DNA of 33,360 bases from an uncultured Clostridia bacterium (GTDB lineage Bacteria; Bacillota; Clostridia; Christensenellales; CAG-917). The translations under genes and the position numbers were made by a program. The notes below the pieces were generated by a model, which had not been told where the DNA came from, ran no database searches, and worked only from the letters and a program-made list of their open reading frames with translations. The stretch covers positions 1 through 33,360 of the forward strand of contig CANQNC010000016.1 of NCBI GenBank assembly GCA_947625145.1, in the 5' to 3' direction. Shown piece after piece: positions 8,666-16,942 of this stretch; the first letter of the stretch is position 1, and every line of letters begins with the position of its first letter.

Positions 8666-8955
8666 CGATCCGCAAACATTGACAACACAAGAAATTATTC
8701 CTCGTCCAAGACTTTACAAAAAAAACAAAAGATATTCAATCTTTTTTAACACTGCTTGGAATAGTTATGGTTTCCGATGTTTCTCTGTCGAAATATTCAT
8801 ATTATCCAATATTGTCAAAAAGCAAAACCCGCGTCATGGGCATCCATAGAAAGAACAAACGCTATCCGATATTGACAAAGTAAAGACTTGTCTCAATTTC
8901 AAAGTCATTTCATAGCAAATCGAAAAAATAAAATTGATACGCAATATTGACGAAA
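8666..8955. repeat. Intergenic iterated motif TATCCRATATTGWCAAA
   Basis: The region after the maturase stop has no gene. A 15-17 bp motif recurs: TATCCAATATTGTCAAA (8803-8819), TATCCGATATTGACAAA (8863-8879), TACGCAATATTGACGAAA (8938-8955), with a weaker copy TCCGCAAACATTGACAAC (8669-8686). All are in the same orientation. The spacings of the last three, 60 and 75 bp, are near multiples of 20 bp. TTGACA inside the motif resembles a -35 hexamer, but no matching -10 follows. The array lies inside the probable 3' untranslated region, before the terminator at 9015. Confidence 0.55.
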
Positions 8956-9014
8956 CGTGGTGTTTATCCCTGCGTTTTGCATGATAGATCTTCGGTTTTT
9001 GACAAAACATACCA

Positions 9015-9046
9015 AAGCCCGCCATAAAGGCGGGCTTGTTGTTTTT
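9015..9046. terminator. Terminator between convergent anSME and spoIVA units
   Basis: Perfect stem AAGCCCGCC (9015-9023) with GGCGGGCTT (9029-9037) and a five-base loop. It is followed on the plus strand by GTTGTTTTTT and on the minus strand by a weaker TTGGTATGTTTT. Confidence 0.8.
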
Positions 9047-9063
9047 TCCTTTGCAAACGGTGG

Positions 9064-10542
9064 TCAAAGCAATATGCAGATGACTCCTCCCCTGCCCTCG
9101 TTGACTATCCTGCCGAGGGTTCGGCGGAGTTTCTGTTCCGCGTCTGTGGATATGGAGCGAAGTTTGTTGCCTATGCCGTCGGCGACGAGGGAGCTGAGCG
9201 TTCTGCCGAAAATGTTCGTGTCCCAGATCGCCTGTTTGTCGGATTCGAAGTCCGCGAGCATGCTGTCCACAAGCTCTCTGCTCTGCTGTTCGCTTCCCAC
9301 GAGGGGGCTGACCTCGGTTTCCACGTCCACCTTCATGATATGGAGGGAGGGCGCGTGCGCCTTGAGTTTTACGCCGTACTGTTGCCCCTGCCTCAGGATC
9401 TGCGGCTCTTCAAGCTCCATTTCCCCGACGGACGGGACGACGACGCCATAGCCGAACGCGTCCACCTGCTCGAGCGCGGACTGCAATTTTTCTATCTTTT
9501 CTCTGCTCTTGCAAAGCGCTTTGAGGTGTTTGAGAAGGTCGAAATCATCCGAAATTTCAATGCCGCACTCCTCGCTTGCGACCTTGAAGAACACGCCCTC
9601 TTTGGGGGCTATCTCCACCTGCACCCTGCCCGTGCCTGCGTCGAGGGAGATGGAGGACGGCTCCTGCCAAAATTGCGCGTCCTTGAAAAAGCCGTCTATG
9701 TTTTCGTAGTCTTTCATCTTGCTCACGCTTTCGCCGACGGCTTTTACGACGTCCACAAGCTCTTTCACGACGCCGTTGTCAAGAGGGAGGGACTGCACCC
9801 AACGCGGCAGATCGAAATCCACCATCGTGACGGCAAATTCGTACAGCACGGTCTGCAAAATCTCCGTGATGTCCTGCTCGCTTAAAGAAGCGGCGTTTTT
9901 TAGGAGGACGGGAGCGGCGTACTTGGCTTCCAACTCTTCCTTGAGTTTGATCGCGGACGGCGCGGAGACGTCCTTTGCGTTGAGCACGATGACAAAGGGT
10001 TTGCCGCACTCTTTGAGTTCGCTTATCACCCTCTCCTCTGCGGCGACGTAATCCTCGCGCGCTATGTCGGTGAAACTGCCGTCGGTGGTTACGGCAAGCG
10101 CAATGGTGCTGTGCTCCTTTATGACCTTTTGCGTGCCGATCTCCGCCGCGCGGGAAAAGGGCATTTCCTCCTCGGACCAAGGCGTGGAAACCATACGTTC
10201 TTTGCCGTCCTCGGTGGCTCCGAGCGCGCCCGAAACCAGATAACCCACGCAGTCTATCAACCGCATATTTACGCTCATACTGTCGCCGACGGGCACTCTG
10301 ACCGCCTCGTTTGGGACAAACCGCGGTTGCGTCGTCATGATCGTCTTTCCGTCCGCGGATTGCGGGATCTCGTCGATCGCCCGACTGCGCTCGTCGGGGT
10401 TTTCGATGCCGTCAATCACAAGCTGTTGCATGACCTGCTTGATAAGAGTGGATTTGCCCGTGCGTACGGGACCCACCACTCCCACATAGATGTCACCGCC
10501 TGTGCGTGAGGCAATATCGCGATAAATGTCAAACTTATCCAT
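9064..10542 (-). CDS. spoIVA: Stage IV sporulation protein A (spore coat basement ATPase)
   Basis: Made in the mother cell, SpoIVA hydrolyses ATP and polymerises on the forespore surface as the base layer of the coat. The 492-residue product has the same length as the Bacillus subtilis protein and is collinear with it as recalled. Landmarks are the Walker A motif GPVRTGKS (24-31, K30), PQSADGKTIMTT, DCVGY, ITTDGSF-like AVTTDGSFTDIAREDY, the middle domain, and the C-terminal INEGRGG..ICILL end needed for localisation. The ATG at 10540-10542 has GGAGGAG upstream. A TTG four codons earlier is actually part of that ribosome site. A sigma-E-type promoter precedes it. Confidence 0.97.
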   Translation of the reverse strand: MDKFDIYRDIASRTGGDIYVGVVGPVRTGKSTLIKQVMQQLVIDGIENPDERSRAIDEIPQSADGKTIMTTQPRFVPNEAVRVPVGDSMSVNMRLIDCVGYLVSGALGATEDGKERMVSTPWSEEEMPFSRAAEIGTQKVIKEHSTIALAVTTDGSFTDIAREDYVAAEERVISELKECGKPFVIVLNAKDVSAPSAIKLKEELEAKYAAPVLLKNAASLSEQDITEILQTVLYEFAVTMVDFDLPRWVQSLPLDNGVVKELVDVVKAVGESVSKMKDYENIDGFFKDAQFWQEPSSISLDAGTGRVQVEIAPKEGVFFKVASEECGIEISDDFDLLKHLKALCKSREKIEKLQSALEQVDAFGYGVVVPSVGEMELEEPQILRQGQQYGVKLKAHAPSLHIMKVDVETEVSPLVGSEQQSRELVDSMLADFESDKQAIWDTNIFGRTLSSLVADGIGNKLRSISTDAEQKLRRTLGRIVNEGRGGVICILL

Positions 10543-10566
10543 ACACTCCTCCAATTCGGTTTGTAA

Positions 10567-10596
10567 AATGTATGCTCAAAGCAAGCGGCATATGAC
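10567..10596 (-). promoter_or_regulatory. Sigma-E-type (mother-cell) promoter of spoIVA
   Basis: Read on the minus strand: GTCATATG (10589-10596), 14-bp spacer, CATACATT (10567-10574). This closely fits the established sigma-E pattern of roughly ATATT, 13-15 bp, then CATACAnT. It lies about 25 bases ahead of the spoIVA start, and spoIVA is a known sigma-E gene. Confidence 0.8.
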
Positions 10597-10819
10597 AGCG
10601 GTTTTCCTACCCGCGCAAATCGCGCGGAAAACCTATCCGAGCTTTTTGCAAATTGATATATAAAAGATAAAGTCAATATAGATCCAAAACGGAAAGCGGA
10701 CGTCTTTTTGCTTCGACCTTTCGGACAGGCAGGAAAAACGCTCCCGCTTATCAAAACGAGCGGCGCAACGAAGAAAACGCCTCGCAAAGCGCGCGCATAT
10801 AAAAACATAATTTTGTCAA

Positions 10820-10845
10820 CAAAAAATCAACCTGTTCGGTTGATG
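10820..10845 (-). terminator. Intrinsic terminator of the rnj-der-aminotransferase unit
   Basis: Read on the minus strand: ATCAACC, five-base loop, GGTTGAT, then TTTTTT (plus-strand 10821-10844). It lies some 270 bp beyond the aminotransferase stop, with the 21-bp array in between. Confidence 0.75.
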
Positions 10846-10878
10846 ATTTGTTTGTCTTTAAGTTTAATACAGTCGTCG

Positions 10879-11086
10879 AAGTCTACTTGCGGTTGTCAAA
10901 AGTCTACTTGCGGTTGTAAGACGATCACATACATTCGTACGAAGTGTACAGATTGATGTCCGAAGTCCATATGCAAGCGACAGATGATTTCATTCGCCCG
11001 AAGATTGCATGCGGACGTCCGATGTTTTTGCTCGACTGTCCTAAGCTCACATGCGGAAGAGCCGAATTTTTTCTGCCCCCGACGCG
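10879..11086. repeat. Degenerate 21-bp tandem array
   Basis: In the gap between spoIVA and the aminotransferase gene, about ten units start with AAG or a near variant at 10879, 10900, 10918, 10942, 10963, 10984, 11001, 11022, 11043 and 11065. Intervals are mostly 21 bp, occasionally 17-24. A rough plus-strand consensus is AAGTCCACATGCGGACGTCCG. The first two units share AAGTCTACTTGCGGTTGT exactly. The array sits between the aminotransferase stop and its terminator, so it would be transcribed as 3' untranslated RNA. The remainder of the gap holds the terminator and the spoIVA promoter. Confidence 0.75.
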
Positions 11087-11117
11087 CAAAACGCAACGAG
11101 GGCTATGCTATCCCGTC

Positions 11118-12386
11118 TTATTTCCCCAAATGCTTTTCGAGAAGCGCGACGCGGACGGAGCATATCAGCACGTCAATCGCGTGCGACATCTCCTCCAGAG
11201 TGGGGACGGACGGGGCAATGCGAATGTTGCTGTTTGAGTCGTCTATGCCGTAGGGGAAGGTCGCGCCCGCCGCGGTCAGTTTTATGCCCGCTTCCGCCGC
11301 GAGTTCCACAGTCCTTTTCGCGGCGCCGCTCACGTCCAAAGATATGAAATAGCCGCCGCGAGGCTCGCTCCACTTGACCTCCTCCCAATCCGAAAACGCC
11401 TCGGACATCTTGCTTTGAAACAGCTCGAATTTGGGTCTGAGGAGTTCGGCATGCTTCGCCATGATCTCCTTGATGTTGTCCACGTCCTTCAAAAACTCCA
11501 CGTGCATGACCTGATTGACCTTGTTGGGGTTGATCTTTTTGTAAAACATCAGCTTGAGCAGGGCTTGCACGTTTTTTTCGCTTGCGCCGAGCGCGGCGAC
11601 TCCGCTTCCCGCAAAGGTGATCTTGGACGTGGAGACAAGCTCGTAGATCATGTCCTCATTGCCGTATTTTTGGGCGACGTCGAAGATGTTTTTCAACTTG
11701 TCGTCTTCATCGTAGAGGGAGTGCACGATATACGCGTTGTCCCAAAAAATTCTGAAATCCTTTGCCGCGGGCTTGAGTTTGGCAAGCCTCGTGACGGTCT
11801 TGTCCGAAAAGACGACGCCCGTCGGATTTGAGTATTTGGGGACGCACCATATGCCCTTTACGCTCTCGTCCGCCCTGACGAGTTCTTCCACAAGGTCCAT
11901 ATCCGGGCCGTCTTGCAGCATGGGGACGGTGATCATGTCCATTCCGAAGGTTTGGCAGATGGAAAAATGCCTGTCGTACCCCGGCGCGGGACAGATGAAT
12001 TTAACCTTGTCCAGCTTGTTCCAAGGAGTGTCGCCCAACACGCCGAATTGCATGGCGAATTGCACGAGGTCGTACATTATCTCCAAGCTCGAGCCGTCCG
12101 AGACGATGACCATATCGGGGGAAATGTCCATCAGTTTTGCAAACAGTTCCCGCGCGGGACGTATCCCCGCGGGGTCGCCGTAGTTGCGCGCGTCGCCGCC
12201 GTCGTATTGATACGGCAAACTGCCCGCCGCCTCAAGCATGGGCATGGCGATCTCAAGCTGTTTTGCCCCGGGTCTGCCCCGAGTCATATCCACGCGGACG
12301 CCTTTTTTTTGCAGTTTGCGATAGGCTTTTTGTTCCTTTCCGAGCGCCTCTTCAAGCTCTAGCACGGACAAATTTTTAAGATCCAT
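11118..12386 (-). CDS. PLP-dependent aspartate aminotransferase, type Ic-like
   Basis: Transaminates an amino acid (probably aspartate) with 2-oxoglutarate. The 422-residue product has the fold-type I layout: NPTG at 187-190, DNAY at 216-219, and the PLP lysine K255 in STSKITFAGSG. A C-terminal Arg in NIRIAPS is placed to bind the substrate carboxylate. N-terminal MTRGRPGAKQ and the overall length match the actinobacterial/clostridial type Ic group (Asp_aminotransf family) rather than AspC. The ribosome site is weak (AAGAGTGACAT before ATG). It lies 85 bp downstream of der and ends the unit. Confidence 0.82.
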   Translation of the reverse strand: MDLKNLSVLELEEALGKEQKAYRKLQKKGVRVDMTRGRPGAKQLEIAMPMLEAAGSLPYQYDGGDARNYGDPAGIRPARELFAKLMDISPDMVIVSDGSSLEIMYDLVQFAMQFGVLGDTPWNKLDKVKFICPAPGYDRHFSICQTFGMDMITVPMLQDGPDMDLVEELVRADESVKGIWCVPKYSNPTGVVFSDKTVTRLAKLKPAAKDFRIFWDNAYIVHSLYDEDDKLKNIFDVAQKYGNEDMIYELVSTSKITFAGSGVAALGASEKNVQALLKLMFYKKINPNKVNQVMHVEFLKDVDNIKEIMAKHAELLRPKFELFQSKMSEAFSDWEEVKWSEPRGGYFISLDVSGAAKRTVELAAEAGIKLTAAGATFPYGIDDSNSNIRIAPSVPTLEEMSHAIDVLICSVRVALLEKHLGK

Positions 12387-12471
12387 ATGTCACTCTTTTC
12401 CCTTTTTTGTTCTCTTTTCCTGTTTCTATATTCTATACCGAGAGCCGCTTCGAAGTGCGGGCTCGCGATGT

Positions 12472-13794
12472 TTATCTGTCCTCCGCGTCGCTGTTTGACC
12501 TGACGAGAAGCCTGACGGGCGTGCCCGAAAAATCAAAACTGCGGCGAAGCGCGTTTTCAAGATAGCGCTTGTAGCTGAAGTGCATAAGTTTCGGGTCGTT
12601 GACCTTCAGCACAATGGTGGGCGGCGCCACTCCGACCTGCGTGACGTATATGATCTTGAGCCGCTTTCCCAGATACGCGGGCGGCTCGCTGATGCGCGTG
12701 GCTTCCGCAAAGACCTCGTTCAACAGCCCCGTGGATATCCTCCGCCTGCTGTTTGCGACCGCCTCTTTGCAAAGAGGGAGAAGGTTGTCCAGTCTCTTCC
12801 CGCTGAGCGCGGAGACGTAGACGGACTTGAAATAGTCCATAAACTTCAGATCCTCTTTCAATTTTGCTTCGAAGGCGTTGATGGTGTGCGTATCCTTTGG
12901 CACGAGGTCCCACTTGTTCATCACGACGACGGAGGGCTTGCCCTGCTCGTGCACATATCCCGCGATACGCACGTCCTGTTCGCTCAGCCCCTCGTTTGCG
13001 TCCACAACGATCAGCACGACGTCCGCACGCCTTATCGCAAGCACCGCGCGCATGACGGAATATCTTTCCACATTCTCGTCCACCGCCTTTTTTTTGCGCA
13101 TGCCCGCCGTGTCTATGATCAGATATTTGTCCTCGCCCACGTCGAGCGCGGAGTCCACCGCGTCCCGAGTTGTGCCCGCGACGCTGCTGACGATGCTTCT
13201 GTCATAGCCCAACAGCTTGTTGGCGATAGAGCTCTTGCCCGCGTTCGGCTTGCCGACTATGGCGATCTTTATGCGGTCGTCGTCCGAGTCGGGCGCGCTT
13301 ACGGGGATGACGTCCATCAGCGCGTCCAAAAGATCTCCTATGCCCTTGCCCTGCTCCGCGCTGACCGCGTACGGCTCTCCGAATCCCAACGCGTAAAAGT
13401 CGTAGAGGGAATCCTGCGCGAAGAGGTTGTCTATCTTGTTGACAGCAAGCACAACGGGAAGCCCCGACCGCCTGAGAAAAGCGCACACGAGGCTGTCGTC
13501 CGTGGTCAGACCCGTTTTGCCGTCCACGACGTAAAGGATGGCGTCCGCGCTGTCCACCGCGATCTGCGCCTGCATGCGGATGTGCGTCCACATTTCGTCC
13601 GAGCTTTTGAGTTCAAGCCCGCCCGTGTCTATAAGCGTGAACGCGCGCCCGCACCACTCGCAGTCCGCATAGATGCGATCTCGAGTGACGCCCGGCATGT
13701 CCTCGACGATGGAAATGCGCTCGCCTGCGATTCTGTTGAACAGCGTGGATTTGCCTACGTTCGGACGTCCCACCACCGCTATCAAGGGTTTCAT
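12472..13794 (-). CDS. der: Ribosome-assembly GTPase Der (EngA)
   Basis: Essential GTPase for 50S subunit maturation. In 440 residues there are two tandem G domains followed by a KH-like domain. G domain 1 has GRPNVGKS (9-16), DTGGLE and NKID. G domain 2 has GKPNAGKS (181-188), DTAGMRKKK and MNKWD. The acidic linker SAPDSDDDR separates them. The length is typical. The ATG has AGAGGA seven bases upstream. It is on the same strand as rnj and the glycosyltransferase, with 121 bp from the latter. Confidence 0.97.
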   Translation of the reverse strand: MKPLIAVVGRPNVGKSTLFNRIAGERISIVEDMPGVTRDRIYADCEWCGRAFTLIDTGGLELKSSDEMWTHIRMQAQIAVDSADAILYVVDGKTGLTTDDSLVCAFLRRSGLPVVLAVNKIDNLFAQDSLYDFYALGFGEPYAVSAEQGKGIGDLLDALMDVIPVSAPDSDDDRIKIAIVGKPNAGKSSIANKLLGYDRSIVSSVAGTTRDAVDSALDVGEDKYLIIDTAGMRKKKAVDENVERYSVMRAVLAIRRADVVLIVVDANEGLSEQDVRIAGYVHEQGKPSVVVMNKWDLVPKDTHTINAFEAKLKEDLKFMDYFKSVYVSALSGKRLDNLLPLCKEAVANSRRRISTGLLNEVFAEATRISEPPAYLGKRLKIIYVTQVGVAPPTIVLKVNDPKLMHFSYKRYLENALRRSFDFSGTPVRLLVRSNSDAEDR

Positions 13795-13915
13795 AGTTTC
13801 CTCTTTTTGTCTTTTCCGATTTATGATTTTATTTTTGTTTTTGTCGTATCTCGGCGTTTATCCGCCGTTTTTGGCGCATAAACCCGCTGTTTTGCAAATT
13901 GTTGCCCAAACTCGG

Positions 13916-15004
13916 TCACACGGCTATGTAGGTGACGAGGAAGTTTGCAATGTCCTCGAGTTTGTTTGCCTCCACCCACTTCAAGCCGTTTTTGGACATC
14001 TCGTCCGCAAGAGGAGTCTGGATCAGCTTGTACAGCAATCCGACCACGTTGATGTCCTCTTTCGCCTTGAGCACGAGGTTGTGCTCGGTGAGATAGCCTA
14101 CGTCCTGCGCGACGTGCTCGTCTTTTGAGTAGATGATGCTCGGCACGCCGAGCCTGAAGCACTTGTAGATCACCGAAACGTTGTAGTCTATCACCGCGAT
14201 GTCGCAGACGGACAGATATTCGTCCGCCTTGTCCGCGGAGGGCACAAACAGCACCGTCACGTTTTGGACGTCGAGCTTCATATCGTTGAGGGTCTGGCGC
14301 AGTTTTGCGTTGGCGCAATTGACCACATACGAGGCTATGTCCCCCTGATCCATCAGAAGGGCGAACACGCTTTGAAGCTCCTTGCCCGAGGAGATGTCCA
14401 CATACACGGTCTTGCCGCGCGGAAGTCCGAACTCCTGCTTGGCGGAGGCGATCTCCTCTTTTTTAAGGCGCGGGACGTCGTACGGAAGCCCCATCGTCAT
14501 GATGTCCTTCGAGTGCACGCCCAACCTTACGAGCTGTTGTTTGACGTCCGAATTTTCCACGATATATACGTCCGTCTCGTCGTAAAGATCTCGCTTCGGG
14601 ACAGTGAAACTTTGCATGAAGTAGATGATCTTTGCGGAAAATCTCGCCTTTCTCTTCGCCTCTGCGGCGCAGTGATGGGCATACGGCGTCATGCAAAGGA
14701 TATATTCGGGGCGAAAGCGCTTGAGCATGTTGTTGATGCGGTTCACGCGCTTTGAAAATTTGCGGACCTTCAACTTGTCTTTCAGCACGCCTCTGTCCTT
14801 GCGCGCCAAAAGATATTGATATTCCTGTCCCGTGTCCATAAGTTTGTCGAGTGCGGAGAGCTTTGCCGCGGAGCCGTACTTCTCGTCGCTGATGATCACG
14901 ACGTTGTGCGTGCCCTGCTCGCGTATCTTTGCGGCAAGCTGTTGCGACGCCGCCCCCGACTCGTCCCTTGACGTCATGATGAGTATGATGGGTTTTTTGA
15001 CCAT
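13916..15004 (-). CDS. Glycosyltransferase, MGDG synthase/UgtP-like (GT-B fold)
   Basis: Probably transfers a sugar from a nucleotide donor to a lipid acceptor at the cytoplasmic membrane. The 362-residue product starts MVKKPIILIMTSRDESGAA, in the position where UgtP/MGDG synthases carry a Gly-rich acceptor loop. RFRPEYILCMTPYAHHC (about residues 95-111) matches the family's F-x-P-D-x-I-x-x-T-x-P segment. The C-terminal half has a GT-B nucleotide-site pattern (FVPSADKADEYLSVCDIAVI). The canonical GGGH loop is not conserved, so donor and acceptor remain open. AGGAGGGG precedes the ATG, and the start is only eight bases after the rnj stop, so the two are coupled. Confidence 0.6.
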   Translation of the reverse strand: MVKKPIILIMTSRDESGAASQQLAAKIREQGTHNVVIISDEKYGSAAKLSALDKLMDTGQEYQYLLARKDRGVLKDKLKVRKFSKRVNRINNMLKRFRPEYILCMTPYAHHCAAEAKRKARFSAKIIYFMQSFTVPKRDLYDETDVYIVENSDVKQQLVRLGVHSKDIMTMGLPYDVPRLKKEEIASAKQEFGLPRGKTVYVDISSGKELQSVFALLMDQGDIASYVVNCANAKLRQTLNDMKLDVQNVTVLFVPSADKADEYLSVCDIAVIDYNVSVIYKCFRLGVPSIIYSKDEHVAQDVGYLTEHNLVLKAKEDINVVGLLYKLIQTPLADEMSKNGLKWVEANKLEDIANFLVTYIAV

Positions 15005-15012
15005 ATCCCCTC

Positions 15013-16656
15013 CTAGCCCTCCACGACGACGGGCAGAATGATGGGATATTGCCTATCCCTCAAAAACAGCTTCCTGACCGTGCGCTTGACGCATTTTGCG
15101 TACTCGTCTATGTCGGCTTTGTCAAAATCCGAACCGTTTATGCTGTCCGTGACCGCGTTTTTGATAGTTCTCTCCACGTCGGGAGTGAGGTTGAAACCGC
15201 GCGCGACGATATCCACGCCGCCGACGACAACTCCCCTCTCCATGTCCACTGCGGCGAGCACAAGCAACATGCCGTACTCCGCAAGCGAGCGACGATCGCT
15301 CACGACGCTTTCGCCGTCCTCAAGCACCACGCCGTCCACGTATCTGTTGCCCGCGTGCACGTTCGAGTGCTTCCTTATGCCCTTTGAGGTCACGCTGTAG
15401 CTTTCGCCTATGTTTGGAATGATGATGTTTTTCGACGCCACGCCGAGGGATCTTGCCAGCTTTGCGTGCTTGAATTGATGGCGATACTCCCCGTGCACGG
15501 GCATGAAATATTCGGGATGCACAAGCGTGAGCATCAGCTTCAGCTCCTCCTCGTACGCGTGCCCCGAGACGTGAATGTCGTTCATGCTGTCGTATATGAC
15601 TTCCGCGCCCTTCCTGAACAGGTCGTTGATGACGTCATACACCGACTTTTCGTTGCCGGGGATGGGAGAAGAGCTGAGCACGACAAGATCGTCCTTGCCG
15701 ACGTTGATCTTGTTGAACTCCCCTTTGCTCATCATCTTCAGCGCGGAAAGAGGCTCCCCTTGCGAGCCTGTGGCGAGGATCAGCGTTTCATGCGGCAACA
15801 GTTTGCCTATGCTGTCCACGATCACGCCCTTCGGGATATGCAGTTCCCCGCACGCGCCCGCGACTTCCACGATGCCCTTCATGCTCTTGCCCGCAAGCAC
15901 CACTTTGCGCCCGTACTTGTGCGCGAGGGTGAGGACCTGTTGCACGCGGTAGTTCGAGGACGCAAAGCACGCGACGATAAGTCGCTTTTTGGGATTTGCG
16001 ACAAAGATATTCTCCAAGCTCTGTCCCACCGCCATCTCGGAGGTGGAACTGCCCTTGCGCTCCACGTTTGTGGACTCGCCGAGCATCAGCGTTACGCCCT
16101 TCGAGCCTATGCGCGCGATGCGTTGTATGTCCGTCTGCTTCCCGTCAATGGGAGTGTTGTCTATCTTGAAATCCCCCGTGACAAACACGTTGCCGCAAGG
16201 GGTGGAAATGGACAGCGCGCACGCCCCCGCCATCGAATGGCAGACTTTGATGAACTCCGCCTTCATGGAGCCAAGCTCAACAGTGTCGCCCGCGCTTACT
16301 GTGACAAGATTCAATTTTTTCGCGTTCTTTTCCAACTTGCGCCTGAGCAAGCCGAGAGTGAGCGCGGTCCCGTAGATGGGCACGCCCTTCAGCTCGTCCG
16401 CATAGTACGGTATCGCCCCGATATGGTCCTCGTGACCATGGGTCAGCAAGATGCCCCTCAGATGCTTGAAGTTTTCCTTGACATAGCTGATGTCGGGGAT
16501 TATGGCGTCTATCCCGGGGCTGTCGTCCGAGGGAAAGGCTACGCCGCAATCCACCGCGATCATATCCTCGCCGCACTCGAGCACGGTCATGTTTTTGCCG
16601 ATCTCGCCCACGCCGCCGAGGAATGTCACCTTAATGTTTTTCGTCTTTTTTGCCAT
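15013..16656 (-). CDS. rnj: Ribonuclease J
   Basis: Metallo-beta-lactamase/beta-CASP nuclease for mRNA decay and rRNA maturation, with 5'-3' exo- and endonuclease activity. Of 547 residues, the HxHxDH zinc motif is H73-x-H75-x-D77-H78 in LTHGHEDHIG. Later motifs include GDFKID, SGHAYEEELKLML, MPVHGEYRHQ and a C-terminal domain ending RDRQYPIILPVVVEG. I chose the ATG at 16654-16656, with AGGAGA five bases upstream, over a start 26 codons earlier that would begin upstream of a TATAAT-like element. It heads the rnj-glycosyltransferase-der-aminotransferase series. Confidence 0.95.
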   Translation of the reverse strand: MAKKTKNIKVTFLGGVGEIGKNMTVLECGEDMIAVDCGVAFPSDDSPGIDAIIPDISYVKENFKHLRGILLTHGHEDHIGAIPYYADELKGVPIYGTALTLGLLRRKLEKNAKKLNLVTVSAGDTVELGSMKAEFIKVCHSMAGACALSISTPCGNVFVTGDFKIDNTPIDGKQTDIQRIARIGSKGVTLMLGESTNVERKGSSTSEMAVGQSLENIFVANPKKRLIVACFASSNYRVQQVLTLAHKYGRKVVLAGKSMKGIVEVAGACGELHIPKGVIVDSIGKLLPHETLILATGSQGEPLSALKMMSKGEFNKINVGKDDLVVLSSSPIPGNEKSVYDVINDLFRKGAEVIYDSMNDIHVSGHAYEEELKLMLTLVHPEYFMPVHGEYRHQFKHAKLARSLGVASKNIIIPNIGESYSVTSKGIRKHSNVHAGNRYVDGVVLEDGESVVSDRRSLAEYGMLLVLAAVDMERGVVVGGVDIVARGFNLTPDVERTIKNAVTDSINGSDFDKADIDEYAKCVKRTVRKLFLRDRQYPIILPVVVEG

Positions 16657-16686
16657 ATTTTCTCCTAAGTCGCGGATACAATAATT

Positions 16687-16692
16687 ATTATA
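16687..16692 (-). promoter_or_regulatory. Possible -10 element of the rnj unit
   Basis: TATAAT on the minus strand about 30 bases before the rnj start. No good -35 is visible at 16-18 bp, so this is tentative. Confidence 0.35.
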
Positions 16693-16883
16693 TCTGCAAA
16701 CATATATCATACACGAAAATCGTCCAACATGCAAACGATTTGCCCCGCAATCTCTCAGCCGAACCCGAGAAAGAGGCGAAAAAACGAAAGCTATCGCGAT
16801 TTTGAATACGATACGTGTTTTTATATAAAATCATAAAAATATGTAACGTGTTTTACAAATTCCCAAATTCCGTCAAAATCATC

Positions 16884-16912
16884 AAAAAAAGCCGATTTCG
16901 GCGGGTCGGCTT
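16884..16912 (-). terminator. Intrinsic terminator of the ytxC-like gene
   Basis: Read on the minus strand: AAGCCGA, ten-base loop, TCGGCTT, then a T run. It lies 30 bp past the stop codon. The rest of 16657-16942 shows only A+T-rich sequence and the rnj -10. Confidence 0.75.
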
Positions 16913-16942
16913 AAAAATTGATATACGTTTCGTGTTTTTATG

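Noticed and set aside
8669..8955. TTGACA hexamers as tandem promoters
   Set aside because: No TATAAT-like hexamer occurs 16-18 bp downstream of the copies, and no gene follows on that strand.
10543..10554. Upstream TTG as the spoIVA start
   Set aside because: The TTG is part of TTGGAGGAG, the ribosome site. The ATG gives the 492-residue length expected for SpoIVA. The same reasoning removed the TTG start of the GH3 gene and the GTG start of the ytxC-like gene.
10896..11096. Minus-strand open frame with a seven-residue periodicity (SACELR, SACNLR and similar)
   Set aside because: The periodicity is the direct result of the 21-bp DNA array. Units of 17 and 22 bp break the frame relation, and there is no convincing start or ribosome site. 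It was treated as noncoding.
12430..12470. Hairpin between der and the aminotransferase gene as a terminator
   Set aside because: A GAGCC/GGCTC stem is present but no T-tract follows, and the next gene has no clear promoter of its own, so read-through is more likely.
12580..13881. Plus-strand open frame (433 codons) opposite der
   Set aside because: It is a shadow of der, whose minus-strand product has both G domains intact.
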